Position numbers and translations under genes: made by a program | Notes under the pieces: model-generated | What the model was told of the DNA's origin: nothing | The model's database searches: none | What the model saw: only the letters and a program-made list of their open reading frames with translations | DNA from: Luteibacter aegosomaticola | Lineage (GTDB): Bacteria > Pseudomonadota > Gammaproteobacteria > Xanthomonadales > Rhodanobacteraceae | NCBI RefSeq assembly: GCF_023078475.1 | Contig: NZ_CP095741.1 | Location: 4,996,001-5,060,000, forward strand | Length of the DNA: 64,000 nt | Direction: 5' to 3' | Shown here: positions 1-8,089 of the stretch, piece by piece | Position numbering within the stretch: position 1 is the stretch's first letter | How the letters are laid out: each line of letters opens with the position of its first letter

Positions 1-56
1 CAGCCGGAAAGGACGAAGGCGGCACCGATGGCCGCCACGAGTGTGTGCAGACGCAT
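1..56 (-). CDS. Lipoprotein N-terminus, probable efflux outer-membrane component (partial)
   Basis: Only the first 18 codons lie in the window. They read as a bacterial signal peptide, MRLHTLVAAIGAAFVLSG, and the next codon begins TG, so a cysteine would complete a lipobox (L-S-G-C). The start lies 25 bases after the stop of the MarR gene on the same strand, with a GAGG about nine bases before the ATG, so the two are probably co-transcribed. MarR genes followed by a NodT-type outer-membrane lipoprotein are a common efflux-operon layout; that identity is inference, since the mature protein is outside the window. Confidence 0.55.
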   Translation of the reverse strand, partial: MRLHTLVAAIGAAFVLSG

Positions 57-81
57 GCGTTTTGCCTCAGGTTTTCTTAAT

Positions 82-549
82 TCAGTTCGATTCGCGCAGC
101 GCACACAACACGCGCTGCAGGTAATCAAGAAGGTGGCCCTGCTCTTCCGCGGACAGATCCTTCTGCGCGCGCTGGAGCGTGGCGACGTTGCTTTCGTGCA
201 GGTGGCGCCACAGCGCCAGGCCAGCCTCGGTCAGTTCAATGCGCAGGGCACGGCGGTCTTGCTCATGCGGCTGGCGGCGCAGGTAGCCCTTGGCTTCCAG
301 CTGGTCCAGCTGGCGCGTCATGGCGCCGCCGTCCAGGTCCACGGCACGCGCCAGCTCGGTGGCCGTCATCGGGCCCAGGTTGGCGAGGCGCTTTAGCACG
401 TGGAACTGGGTGAACTTGAGGTCGGCGCCCAGCGCGGCCAGGTCAGCCTCGATAGCCCGCACGATTTCGCCGCGGACCATGCCGATAAGGGCGCCGAGGC
501 TGTCTCGGCCGTCCGGGGAAGCGCACAGGTTGGTATTCATGCCGCGCAT
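82..549 (-). CDS. MarR family transcriptional regulator
   Basis: The 155-residue product has the size and layout of MarR repressors: an N-terminal dimerisation helix, then a winged helix-turn-helix from about residue 50 to 110 (MTATELARAVDLDGGAMTRQ, then LEAKGYLRR and a D-R-R-A-L wing). MarR proteins bind palindromes as dimers and release them on binding phenolic or other small ligands. A second ATG three codons later (base 540) is an equally possible start. The gene is followed closely by a lipoprotein gene running off the left edge, so a local drug or solvent efflux operon is the likely target. Ligand unknown. Confidence 0.9.
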   Translation of the reverse strand: MRGMNTNLCASPDGRDSLGALIGMVRGEIVRAIEADLAALGADLKFTQFHVLKRLANLGPMTATELARAVDLDGGAMTRQLDQLEAKGYLRRQPHEQDRRALRIELTEAGLALWRHLHESNVATLQRAQKDLSAEEQGHLLDYLQRVLCALRESN

Positions 550-616
550 TCTATTGCCTGACTGATAGTTGTCAAGGCAAATATGATTGCGCCAGATATT
601 TTCAAGGGGCGGCTAG

Positions 617-859
617 TTACTCCTCGTCGGCCAGCAGGGCTGCCAGAGCCGGGTCACGGATGCTGAACAGGTCGAACACACCCAGGGCGCGGAGCGTGGG
701 CAACTGGGCCAGCAAGCGAGGTTCCAGGCGGCGGCGCTGCTCCTCGGAGGTGGTGGAATCCAGCATGGCGTGGGCACAGGCCACGAACGTGACCAGGGCA
801 TCGCCAGCGGCGGTGTCATCGTTAAGCTGCGAAAAGTCGGTGGTGACGAGGCGGATCAT
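617..859 (-). CDS. Small hypothetical protein (80 aa)
   Basis: An 80-residue acidic protein with no signal peptide, membrane segment or cysteine cluster that I recognise; it has one cysteine and a Leu/Ala-rich C-terminal half. I do not recognise the family. It is supported as a real gene by a strong ribosome binding site, GGAGG six bases before the ATG at 859. It stands alone between the MarR gene and the divergent AraC regulator gene. Overlapping ORFs in this stretch lack comparable start signals. Confidence 0.6.
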   Translation of the reverse strand: MIRLVTTDFSQLNDDTAAGDALVTFVACAHAMLDSTTSEEQRRRLEPRLLAQLPTLRALGVFDLFSIRDPALAALLADEE

Positions 860-1003
860 GGGGACCTCCGGCGTCGAGGTCCGGCACGCGGGCTGTCGGC
901 GGATGCCGCGCGCGGGACAGTTGCTTGGGGATGCAAATGTTATACATGTCCCCTATCGGCCTGATATCGTTATCGGGCCAATTAGTGTCGAGATCCGGCC
1001 AAA

Positions 1004-1795
1004 ATGGAAAAAGAAGCGTTCCACGAGATGTTCGACCGGGCCGATGGCCCGCCCGTCCTCGCCTATGCGATGGAGCGCGATACGGCGCTGCTCGAGATCG
1101 ACTGGCACCAGCATGTTCGCGGCCAGTTTTTCTATGTAGAGCAAGGCCTTATCGTTACACGAACGGAGCGCGGTACCTACCTGCTACCGCCCCATCGCGC
1201 TGGCTGGATGCCGCCTGGCCTCATGCATACGGTGAGCATTTCGGGGCCGAGCCGCGCCTGGGGCGTGTTCGTTTCGCCCGATGCTTCCGAGGGCCTGCCC
1301 GATCATGCCTGCGTCGTGGGCGTCGATGACGTCTTCCGCGCGGTGGTGAAGCGCGTGGCCACCTGGGCACCGGATGCGCCGACCTCGCCGGAAAGCGAAC
1401 GCCTGCTCGCCGTGCTGCTGGACGAAATCCGCCACGCCCCGGTGGAGCGCATGCATCTGCCCATGCCCACCGACCGCCGGCTGCGCCGCGTGGCCATGGC
1501 GATGGTCGAACATCCGGAAGACACGCGCAGCATCGAGGATTGGGCGACGTGGGCTGGCTTGTCCGTGCGCACGCTCACCCGGTTGTTCCGCGAGGAGACC
1601 CAGTGCAGCGTGGCGCAGTGGCGGCAGACCGCGCGGCTCACCCGCGCGCTCGAGCGGCTGGCCGAAGGCGAGCCCGTGTCATCCATCGCCGATTCGCTCG
1701 GCTACGCCACGCCCAGCGCGTTCGTCGCGATGTTCCGCAAAGCCTTCGGCGACACCCCAGGCCGCTACCTCTCAAGACAAGCCGCCGCCGCCTAA
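1004..1795 (+). CDS. AraC family transcriptional regulator with cupin domain
   Basis: The 263-residue protein has an N-terminal cupin-like sensor domain (about residues 15-110, including HQHVRGQFFYVEQG and PPHRAGWMPPGLMH) and a C-terminal AraC DNA-binding domain with two helix-turn-helix units (about 160-258: SIEDWATWAGLSVRTLTRLF and VSSIADSLGYATPSAFVAMF). The arrangement is that of short NimR-like AraC regulators, which often control a neighbouring exporter; no exporter lies next to it here, so the target is unknown. The ATG at 1004 has only a weak upstream purine stretch. Confidence 0.9.
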   Translation: MEKEAFHEMFDRADGPPVLAYAMERDTALLEIDWHQHVRGQFFYVEQGLIVTRTERGTYLLPPHRAGWMPPGLMHTVSISGPSRAWGVFVSPDASEGLPDHACVVGVDDVFRAVVKRVATWAPDAPTSPESERLLAVLLDEIRHAPVERMHLPMPTDRRLRRVAMAMVEHPEDTRSIEDWATWAGLSVRTLTRLFREETQCSVAQWRQTARLTRALERLAEGEPVSSIADSLGYATPSAFVAMFRKAFGDTPGRYLSRQAAAA

Positions 1796-1807
1796 CCCGC
1801 CCAAACA

Positions 1808-2134
1808 TCAATCCACCACCGCCTTACACATCCACAACCCCTCAAACGTATAAGGCTCGCCGCTATCCCGCGCCACCACGTCCACGGCCACGCGGCCATA
1901 CGTCCAGCCATCGTGCGTACCGGTATCGCCCACATCGTGGCAGCCGCCGCCACGTTCGTACGTGCCGGTTTCGGCATGGGTCATCTCGGCCTCGTCGCGT
2001 GAACACTGAGCCAGCGCTTCCGCATGGGAAGGGAAGCGGTGGTTGCCGAAGACGTAGCGCTCGTCGGTACAGCGCGTAGCCGCATACACGGGTGAAAGGC
2101 TGAGGCAGAGCAGGAAAGCTGGGAGACGGCGCAT
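1808..2134 (-). CDS. Secreted hypothetical protein (108 aa)
   Basis: The chosen ATG at 2134 begins a clear signal peptide, MRRLPAFLLCLSLSPVYA, with cleavage expected after A-Y-A or V-Y-A. The open frame extends 37 codons further upstream but that part does not look like protein. The mature part (about 90 residues) has four cysteines in C-T-D, Q-C-S-R, G-C-H-D and M-C-K contexts, which could form two disulfides, so a periplasmic or secreted protein is likely. I do not recognise the family. It lies downstream of kdpE on the same strand, 134 bases away. Confidence 0.65.
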   Translation of the reverse strand: MRRLPAFLLCLSLSPVYAATRCTDERYVFGNHRFPSHAEALAQCSRDEAEMTHAETGTYERGGGCHDVGDTGTHDGWTYGRVAVDVVARDSGEPYTFEGLWMCKAVVD

Positions 2135-2268
2135 GGAATGGCTCCGAAAGCACTGGGGCCGACGAGCCTGCTGGGCCGTTCCCGCGAAAGGAATCAGACT
2201 ATTCTGAGAAATCGGGCCAATCGTTGCGCTTGTGACCTCACGCACGTTTTGACCGTTGACGGTTTGCC

Positions 2269-2967
2269 CTAGTGCGCCGGGAAGCGGTAGCCGACTCCGG
2301 GTTCGGTCTTCAGCCAGCGGGGGGCAGCAGCGTCATCGCCGAGCTTCTGCCGGAGCTTGCCCATCACGATGCGCAGGTAGTGGGTGTCCTGCGTATGGGT
2401 GGGGCCCCAGATATCGCGCAGGATCTGCTGCTGGCTCACTACGCGGCCGGGGTGGCGCACGAGCATGGCCAGCACAGCGAATTCCTTGCGGGTGAGCGCC
2501 ACGGCCACGCCATCGAGGAAGACCTCGCGGCGTGCGAGGTCCACGACCAGGCCGCCTTCGTCATAGCGCACCGGCGCTTCCGCCTGTCCGGCTTTCGCGC
2601 TCTGGCGCAGCAATACGCGCAGGCGGGCCATCAGCTCCTGGATGCCGAACGGCTTGGTGACGTAATCGTTGGCGCCGTTATCCAGCGCCTTCACTTTCTC
2701 GGTTTCCGCATCGCGCACGGAGAGCATCACCACCGGCACCTGGCTCCACGTGCGCAACTCGCGCAGCACGTCGTGGCCTTCCATGTCGGGCAGGCCGATA
2801 TCGAGCACCACCAGGTCCGGCGATTGCGTAGCCGCGAGGCCGAGGCCTTCCGCGCCATTGGCGGCGAGCACCACCTGGTAGCCCTCGGCACGCAGGCCGA
2901 TATCGAGGAAGCGCCGGATCTGCGCTTCATCATCGATCACCAGGACACGCGGGGCGGCAGGGTTCAT
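2269..2967 (-). CDS. kdpE: K+ starvation response regulator KdpE
   Basis: An OmpR-family response regulator of 232 residues. The receiver domain occupies about 1-120 with acidic pocket I-D-D-E (residues 11-14), phosphoacceptor Asp56 in VVLDIGLP and the conserved Lys in VTKPF. The winged-helix DNA-binding domain follows (about 130-230, ending GVGYRF). Phosphorylated KdpE activates kdp transcription at low K+ or high osmolarity. The start overlaps the kdpD stop by four bases, so the two are translationally coupled. It is the last gene of the kdp cluster here. Confidence 0.97.
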   Translation of the reverse strand: MNPAAPRVLVIDDEAQIRRFLDIGLRAEGYQVVLAANGAEGLGLAATQSPDLVVLDIGLPDMEGHDVLRELRTWSQVPVVMLSVRDAETEKVKALDNGANDYVTKPFGIQELMARLRVLLRQSAKAGQAEAPVRYDEGGLVVDLARREVFLDGVAVALTRKEFAVLAMLVRHPGRVVSQQQILRDIWGPTHTQDTHYLRIVMGKLRQKLGDDAAAPRWLKTEPGVGYRFPAH

Positions 2968-5621
2968 GCGGTTTCGTCGGGCGGCGGCGGCAAGGGCAGC
3001 GAGACCCGGATGGTCGTGCCTTGGCCGGCGTGGGGCAAGGCCTCCACGCTACCGCCATGGGCGCCGATCATGCCGCGGCAGATCGCCAGGCCCAGGCCGG
3101 TGCCCTGTTTGCCGCGATCGCCGCGCGAGACCGAATAGAACATATCGAAGATGCGCGTGCGCTCGTCCTCGGGGATACCCGGGCCGCGATCGGCCACATC
3201 CACCAGCAGGCGGCCGGCCTCGGTGCGCACGATCACCCGGATGGCTTCGCCCGGCGGCGAGAAGCGCGCGGCGTTTTCGAGGATGTTGAACAAGGCCTGC
3301 TCGATCAGCGCCGGGTGCACATGGAGCAGCACCGTATCCGGCGGCAGGTGCACGTCGACGCGCGTATCGGGGAACAGTTTGCGCAGGCGCGATACGGCGG
3401 CGGCGACGATCTCGCCCGCATCCACCCAATCGCGGTTGAGCTTGAGCGTGCCGTGGCCGAGCCGTGTCATGTCGAGCAGGTTCTGGATGTAGCGATCGAG
3501 GCGCTGGCCTTCGCCGAGGATCGCCTGCAGCAGTTCGTGGCGTTCTTCCGCCGGCAACTGCGCGTCATAGCTCAGCAGCGTGCCGGCCGACCCGATCATC
3601 GAGGCAAGCGGCGAACGCAGGTCGTGCGAGACCGATGAGAGCAGCGCGCTGCGCAAGCGCTCGGTTTCACCCTGGACGCGTGCGCTCTCCAGTTCCACCG
3701 CAAGCCGTGCGCGCTCGAGCGCGAGGGCAATATCTTCGGCCATCGCCAGCGCCAGGCCACGACGGTCCGCGTCGGGTTCGCGCGCGTTCAACGGGAAACG
3801 CAACGCAGCCACACCGGCGCGGCGTTGTTCGCTGCCGAGTGGCAGCATCCAGCAGGACGCACCGTTGAGCGTATCGGTGTAACGGCCAGCCGGTTCGGCG
3901 TGGGCCTCGCACCAGTCCGCCGCGGCGCGGTCCTGGGTGGAAAGGGCGAACGCATCCGGCATCGAGGCCACGACCTGCAGATCCGCACCGGCATCGCGAG
4001 CGAGCATGGCCACCTCGGCATCGAGCGCACGAGCGAGGGCGCGTGCGCCAGCGGTGCGGATGCTTTCCGCGTCAGCGCTCGTCGCGAGCTGCTGGCCCAG
4101 CGCGACGAGCGCACGGCCACGCACCTGCGCCGCGCGCAACGATTGCACCTGCCCGGCAAGACGCGTCGCCAGCCGGCTGCAGACCAGCGCCGCGACGAGG
4201 AACAGCGTGACAGCCAGCACGTCGTCGGCGTTCGCGATCGCCAGCGTGTATCGCGGCGGTGCGAAGAAAAAGTTGTAACCGAAGAAGCAGAGGATCGCCG
4301 TATACACTGCCACCGCCATGCGCGTACGCGCAGCGACGATCAGTACCGCCGTGAGGAAGATCAGCGAGAGATTGGCGACCGAAAGATAACGATCGGCGAC
4401 GAACGAGAGCGCCATGGCGATCGCCGTGGCGGCCGTGGCGAATGCATACTCCTTGCGAGTACCGACATCGGCAACGCGCAGGCGATGGCGGGCGCGGGCC
4501 CGTTCGGCCGGCGTCGCGACGATGGTGAGTTCGAGATGGGCGCCCCGGCGCAGCAGCTGCTGGGTGAGCGAAAAGCCCATCCGGCGAGCAATGGGTCGCT
4601 CGCGCGTGCGGCCCACGACGATCTGGCCCACGCCTTCGCGGTCGGCCCACGCGAGCAGCTCGTCGGCCACGGCGTGGCCGCGCAGGATCACGGGTTCACC
4701 GCCCAGGCGGCGGGCAAGACGCATGGCCGCATCCACGCGTGCGCGACGCTCGCCATCCACGTTGCCGGTATCGACGAACAGCACGCTCCATGGGCCGCCG
4801 CGACGCTCGGCGATACGGCGGGTCATGCGCACGAGGTATTCGCTTTGCGCGTGGCCATCGATCGCCGCCATGGTCCGGCGACGCACAGGCATGGCCCCAC
4901 CGCGGGCGAGCATGTGTTCGCGCAGGTCGCTGTCGACATGGTGGGCCACGGTCTCCACCGCCAGCTCGCGCAGGGCGGCCAGGTTGGTGGGCGAGAAGAA
5001 GGCATCCAGGGCGACCGCCGCCGTTTCCGGCACGTACACCTTGCCCTGCTTCAACCGGGTGATCAGTTCACGCGGCGGCAGGTCGATCAGCACGATGTCG
5101 CGGGCGCGGTCCAGGAACGCATCCGGCACCGTTTCGCGAACCGCCACGTTGGTGATCCGGCGCACCTGGTCGTTGAGGCTTTCGAGGTGCTGCACGTTCA
5201 GTGCGGTGTACACCTCGATCCCGGCATCAAGCAGGTCGGCGATGTCCTGCCAGCGGCGCGTATGCCGTCCACCGGGCAGGTTGGTGTGCGGGAGTTCGTC
5301 GACGATGAGCACGGCCGGCTTGCGGGCCAGCGCGGCTTCGAGGTCGAACTCCTGGAAGTCGCGGCCCGCGTAGTGAACCGTGCGGGTCGGCAAGACCTCG
5401 ATGCCTTCCAGCAACGCGGCCGTCTCCGCGCGGCCGTGTGTCTCGACGAAGCCGATGACCACGTCGATGCCCTGCCGGCGCAGATCGCGCGCGGCGGACA
5501 GCATGGCGTAGGTCTTGCCCACGCCCGGGGCCGCGCCGAGGAAGATCTTCAGGCGCTGACCGCCCTCGTCCTTCACGGCGTTGAGCAAGGCATCGGCGCG
5601 GGCGTCGCGGGTGTCGGTCAT
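2964..5621 (-). CDS. kdpD: K+-sensing histidine kinase KdpD
   Basis: Full-length KdpD (885 residues; E. coli 894). Order: N-terminal KdpD domain (about 20-230) with Walker A GAAPGVGKT and Walker B-like VDELPHTN; a universal-stress-protein-like domain (about 250-370); four membrane helices (about 400-490); a GAF-like linker; then the transmitter with phosphoacceptor His666 in SVSHDLRSPLASM and an ATPase domain with N box (ILENAARFS) and G boxes (DRGPGIPE, GTGLGLAICRG). It phosphorylates and dephosphorylates KdpE in response to K+ limitation. It is separated from kdpC by 193 bases holding a 95-bp repeat, unlike the tight kdpC-kdpD spacing in E. coli. Confidence 0.97.
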   Translation of the reverse strand: MTDTRDARADALLNAVKDEGGQRLKIFLGAAPGVGKTYAMLSAARDLRRQGIDVVIGFVETHGRAETAALLEGIEVLPTRTVHYAGRDFQEFDLEAALARKPAVLIVDELPHTNLPGGRHTRRWQDIADLLDAGIEVYTALNVQHLESLNDQVRRITNVAVRETVPDAFLDRARDIVLIDLPPRELITRLKQGKVYVPETAAVALDAFFSPTNLAALRELAVETVAHHVDSDLREHMLARGGAMPVRRRTMAAIDGHAQSEYLVRMTRRIAERRGGPWSVLFVDTGNVDGERRARVDAAMRLARRLGGEPVILRGHAVADELLAWADREGVGQIVVGRTRERPIARRMGFSLTQQLLRRGAHLELTIVATPAERARARHRLRVADVGTRKEYAFATAATAIAMALSFVADRYLSVANLSLIFLTAVLIVAARTRMAVAVYTAILCFFGYNFFFAPPRYTLAIANADDVLAVTLFLVAALVCSRLATRLAGQVQSLRAAQVRGRALVALGQQLATSADAESIRTAGARALARALDAEVAMLARDAGADLQVVASMPDAFALSTQDRAAADWCEAHAEPAGRYTDTLNGASCWMLPLGSEQRRAGVAALRFPLNAREPDADRRGLALAMAEDIALALERARLAVELESARVQGETERLRSALLSSVSHDLRSPLASMIGSAGTLLSYDAQLPAEERHELLQAILGEGQRLDRYIQNLLDMTRLGHGTLKLNRDWVDAGEIVAAAVSRLRKLFPDTRVDVHLPPDTVLLHVHPALIEQALFNILENAARFSPPGEAIRVIVRTEAGRLLVDVADRGPGIPEDERTRIFDMFYSVSRGDRGKQGTGLGLAICRGMIGAHGGSVEALPHAGQGTTIRVSLPLPPPPDETA

Positions 5622-5710
5622 GGGGCGAACGATACAGGGTGAGTAGAGGCGCGGGTGATAGCGTCTAACGGCCGGCTGCGCGTCATATCGGCGTTGGCCC
5701 GTTTCCTCCC

Positions 5711-5805
5711 GTAGGAGCCCACCCTGTGGGCGACGCCTTTCGTACAGCCGCCGCAGGGTCTGTGGCGCTATCGCGAAAGATGTCGCCCACAGGGTGGGCT
5801 CCTAC
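5711..5805. repeat. 95-bp palindromic REP-like element, copy 1
   Basis: An imperfect inverted repeat with outer ends GTAGGAGCCCACCCTGTGGG and its complement. The arms enclose a variable centre containing CGCC/TTTCG and CGAAAGATGTCG. Identical length (95 bp) to copies at 12196, 24556 and 28687. It sits between kdpC and kdpD inside the operon, so it may attenuate or stabilise the transcript. No transposase is adjacent; such elements are normally moved by a RAYT transposase encoded elsewhere. Confidence 0.9.
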
Positions 5806-5814
5806 AGGGCGGGG

Positions 5815-6390
5815 TTACCGCGAGGCCTGGTCCAGCGCGAGGTTTAGCTCCAGCACGTTGACGCGTGGCTCGCCGAGGGCGCCTAGCTGGCGGCCTTTGA
5901 TATTCGCCGCCACCAGCTCGCGCACTTTCTCCGTTTCCATATGCCGCGCCCTGGCTACCCGGCCTACCTGGTACTCGGCCGCGGCCGGGCTGATCTCCGG
6001 ATCGAGGCCGCTACCGGAGGCCGTCACCAGATCCACGGGCACAGGCGCGGTGTTAGCCGGATCCGCGGCGTGCAGCGTGGCGATGCGCTGCTTCGCGGCC
6101 TCGGTAAGCGCCGGGTTCGACGGCCCCTGGTTGGAGCCGCCCGACGCACCGGCGTTATACGGATCCGGCGTGGTGGCCGACGGGCGGCCCCAGAAATAGC
6201 CCGGGGCCGTAAAGGTCTGGCCGATGAGCGACGAGCCGATCACCTTCCCGTCCTTCTCGATCAGGCTGCCCCCCGCCTCATGCGAGAACAACAGGTGGCC
6301 GAGACCACCGACCACCACCGGATAGGCGATGCCGGTAACGGCCGTAAGCAGCAGAAGCAGGACAAGCGCATTGCGCAGCAGGGTACCCAT
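5815..6390 (-). CDS. kdpC: Potassium-transporting ATPase subunit KdpC
   Basis: The 191-residue protein has one N-terminal membrane helix (about 8-30: [19 protein letters not shown]) followed by a periplasmic domain with the family signatures [18 protein letters not shown] and [22 protein letters not shown]. KdpC is the periplasmic-facing subunit that stabilises the KdpA-KdpB complex and raises ATP affinity. It starts 11 bases after the stop of the porin gene, so it is still in the same transcript although it is separated from kdpB by two extra genes. Confidence 0.97.
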   Translation of the reverse strand: MGTLLRNALVLLLLLTAVTGIAYPVVVGGLGHLLFSHEAGGSLIEKDGKVIGSSLIGQTFTAPGYFWGRPSATTPDPYNAGASGGSNQGPSNPALTEAAKQRIATLHAADPANTAPVPVDLVTASGSGLDPEISPAAAEYQVGRVARARHMETEKVRELVAANIKGRQLGALGEPRVNVLELNLALDQASR

Positions 6391-6401
6391 GGCCGCTTTC
6401 C

Positions 6402-7820
6402 TCAGTAATGCCAGATGGCGTCGACGAGCGCGGTGAGCTGGTAACCCTTGTTACCGTGGTCGTACGCGTCGACATCGTACGAGCGCTCGTAGCGGAGCTC
6501 GGGGCGGATCTCCAGATCCTGGCTCACCCAATGGGTCATGCCGAGCGTATGCGTGGTGTAGCGCGTGGCGTAGCCGGTCCGCTGGCCCTTCTGGTCGTTG
6601 TACCACTCGTTGCGGAACGAGAGCATGTTGGTCGGGTTGATCTCGACGTTGATGTAGTTCACCACGCCGTATTCCGCTGCCTTGCCCGGATACGGCGACG
6701 AGCCCACGACGCCCGGCTCGCCATCCGGGCCAAAGCCCGAGATGTTGCGGCCGTACATCCAGTAACCCTCGGTGAGGATGTGCACCTTCTCGCTGAAGCG
6801 GTGGCCCCAGGTGGCGACGTACATCTGCACGTTGTTGTAGTTGTAGTCCGAGGTGTTCCAGTTGTTCACGCAGGGATACAGCATGTCGTTGTTATCGGCC
6901 GACACCCAGCGCACGCAGGCCTGCAGCGTCGGCCGCGCACTGTGGTTCCACACCGCCGTATCGTTGCTGCCGTTGATGCCCAGCTGGATCGTCCACTGCT
7001 GGTTGAGCCGCGTGGTGGTCATGATGCCCATCTGCGTATACGGGTCAGCCGTGTACAGCACCGAATGCGTCACCAGGTAGTTGTTCGGCGAGAACTGCGC
7101 TTCGATATCCGGCAGCGACAGGTAGCGGCCGATGCGTACCACCATGCCTTCTGCCACCCACGGGATATAGATATCGCCGTAGAACAGCATCGGATCGTAG
7201 CCGTAGGTCTTGCCGTTCAACGGCTGGCTGGCGCGCGGGTTGTTCAGCAGCTGGTTGCTGAAGACGCCCTTCATGGTCGTGTAGTGGTAGTCGTAACCGT
7301 AGAGGTTATCGAGGTGGAAACCCCAGTCCAGGTGATCGGTCTGCACCGTGTCTGGAATACGCTCGATGCGCAGCAGCGCCTGGTTGAACTCCACGCGGTT
7401 CGGACGCGTGGCATACGAGAGCGGGTAGTTCGTGTTGGCCGAGCTGCTCGCGTTGTACGAGGGATTGATCCAGCCGTAGATCTCGATGCGGTTGTCCTTC
7501 ATCCACTTGCCGAAGGCATTGCAGGCCATCGCCTTTTCCAGCGGGTACTGCGAATTCAGGTTGGGTACGCCGATCGGGTAGGCCACGCCGCCGAGCTGCC
7601 ATTCCGCCGAGGGGAACGGGAGCGACGGGAACGGCGAGGGCATGGCGCGGCGTGCCGGCGCCTCTGCGTTGGGATCGGCCGGCTGGGCGTCCTCGCGGTA
7701 GGCCGCGGCGAAACGGCTGGCAAAGCTCTGGGAGCAGTCATCGCTGCTGGCGGCGAGCGCCTGGGAGACCGGGGCAACCGCGAGCAGGGCGGCAAGGTAG
7801 GCATAGCGAGTGGTGCGCAT
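6402..7820 (-). CDS. Outer-membrane beta-barrel porin (BBP2-like) inside the kdp operon
   Basis: A 472-residue protein with signal peptide [23 protein letters not shown] and a barrel of alternating aromatic strands ending in a C-terminal aromatic residue (IWHY). Motifs such as [26 protein letters not shown] and [13 protein letters not shown] suggest the OmpL-like beta-barrel porin-2 (BBP2) family. The frame extends 34 codons upstream of the chosen ATG, but the ATG at 7820 has GAGGGA in front of it and starts the signal peptide. Position between kdpB and kdpC suggests co-regulation with K+ uptake, possibly as an outer-membrane K+ or solute channel; that role is inferred from location only. Confidence 0.85.
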   Translation of the reverse strand: MRTTRYAYLAALLAVAPVSQALAASSDDCSQSFASRFAAAYREDAQPADPNAEAPARRAMPSPFPSLPFPSAEWQLGGVAYPIGVPNLNSQYPLEKAMACNAFGKWMKDNRIEIYGWINPSYNASSSANTNYPLSYATRPNRVEFNQALLRIERIPDTVQTDHLDWGFHLDNLYGYDYHYTTMKGVFSNQLLNNPRASQPLNGKTYGYDPMLFYGDIYIPWVAEGMVVRIGRYLSLPDIEAQFSPNNYLVTHSVLYTADPYTQMGIMTTTRLNQQWTIQLGINGSNDTAVWNHSARPTLQACVRWVSADNNDMLYPCVNNWNTSDYNYNNVQMYVATWGHRFSEKVHILTEGYWMYGRNISGFGPDGEPGVVGSSPYPGKAAEYGVVNYINVEINPTNMLSFRNEWYNDQKGQRTGYATRYTTHTLGMTHWVSQDLEIRPELRYERSYDVDAYDHGNKGYQLTALVDAIWHY

Positions 7821-7875
7821 CGTGAACCGTCCCTCGCGGGACGCCTTGTGTGAGAGTGTGTGTGGAAAAACGGGA

Positions 7876-8076
7876 TCAGATACCGGCGTAGCCGCCGAGT
7901 GCGTAGTCATCAGCCACGGCATCGCGCGTGGTGGTCGTGGTCGTGACGACGCGCGGCTTGAGTGGCGTGATGGCCGCGCTGGTCGCCGCGGTGGCCGCTT
8001 CGGGTGCCACCAGGCGCACTTCCATGTCGATGTCGCCCGGGTCGTCGATAAGCACGGTGAGTTTCACGGTATGCAT
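7876..8076 (-). CDS. Small acidic protein (66 aa) encoded between kdpB and the porin gene
   Basis: The ATG at 8076 follows GAGG by six bases and lies 13 bases after the kdpB stop, so translation within the kdp transcript is well supported. The protein begins MHTVKLTVLIDDPGDIDMEV, has a Thr-rich centre (V-V-T-T-T-T-T-T) and ends ADDYALGGYAGI. No signal peptide or membrane helix is visible. I do not recognise the family. Its position suggests a link to the Kdp pump or the porin, but nothing in the sequence shows what it does. Confidence 0.65.
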   Translation of the reverse strand: MHTVKLTVLIDDPGDIDMEVRLVAPEAATAATSAAITPLKPRVVTTTTTTRDAVADDYALGGYAGI

Positions 8077-8089
8077 GGGGAACCTCGGT

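Noticed and set aside
5711..5805. Palindromic repeats as a CRISPR array
   Set aside because: Copies are scattered kilobases apart, are themselves palindromes, and have no regular spacers or cas genes.
7821..7922. A 34-residue N-terminal extension of the porin
   Set aside because: The ATG at 7820 begins a standard signal peptide and has a ribosome site. The extension would mask it.
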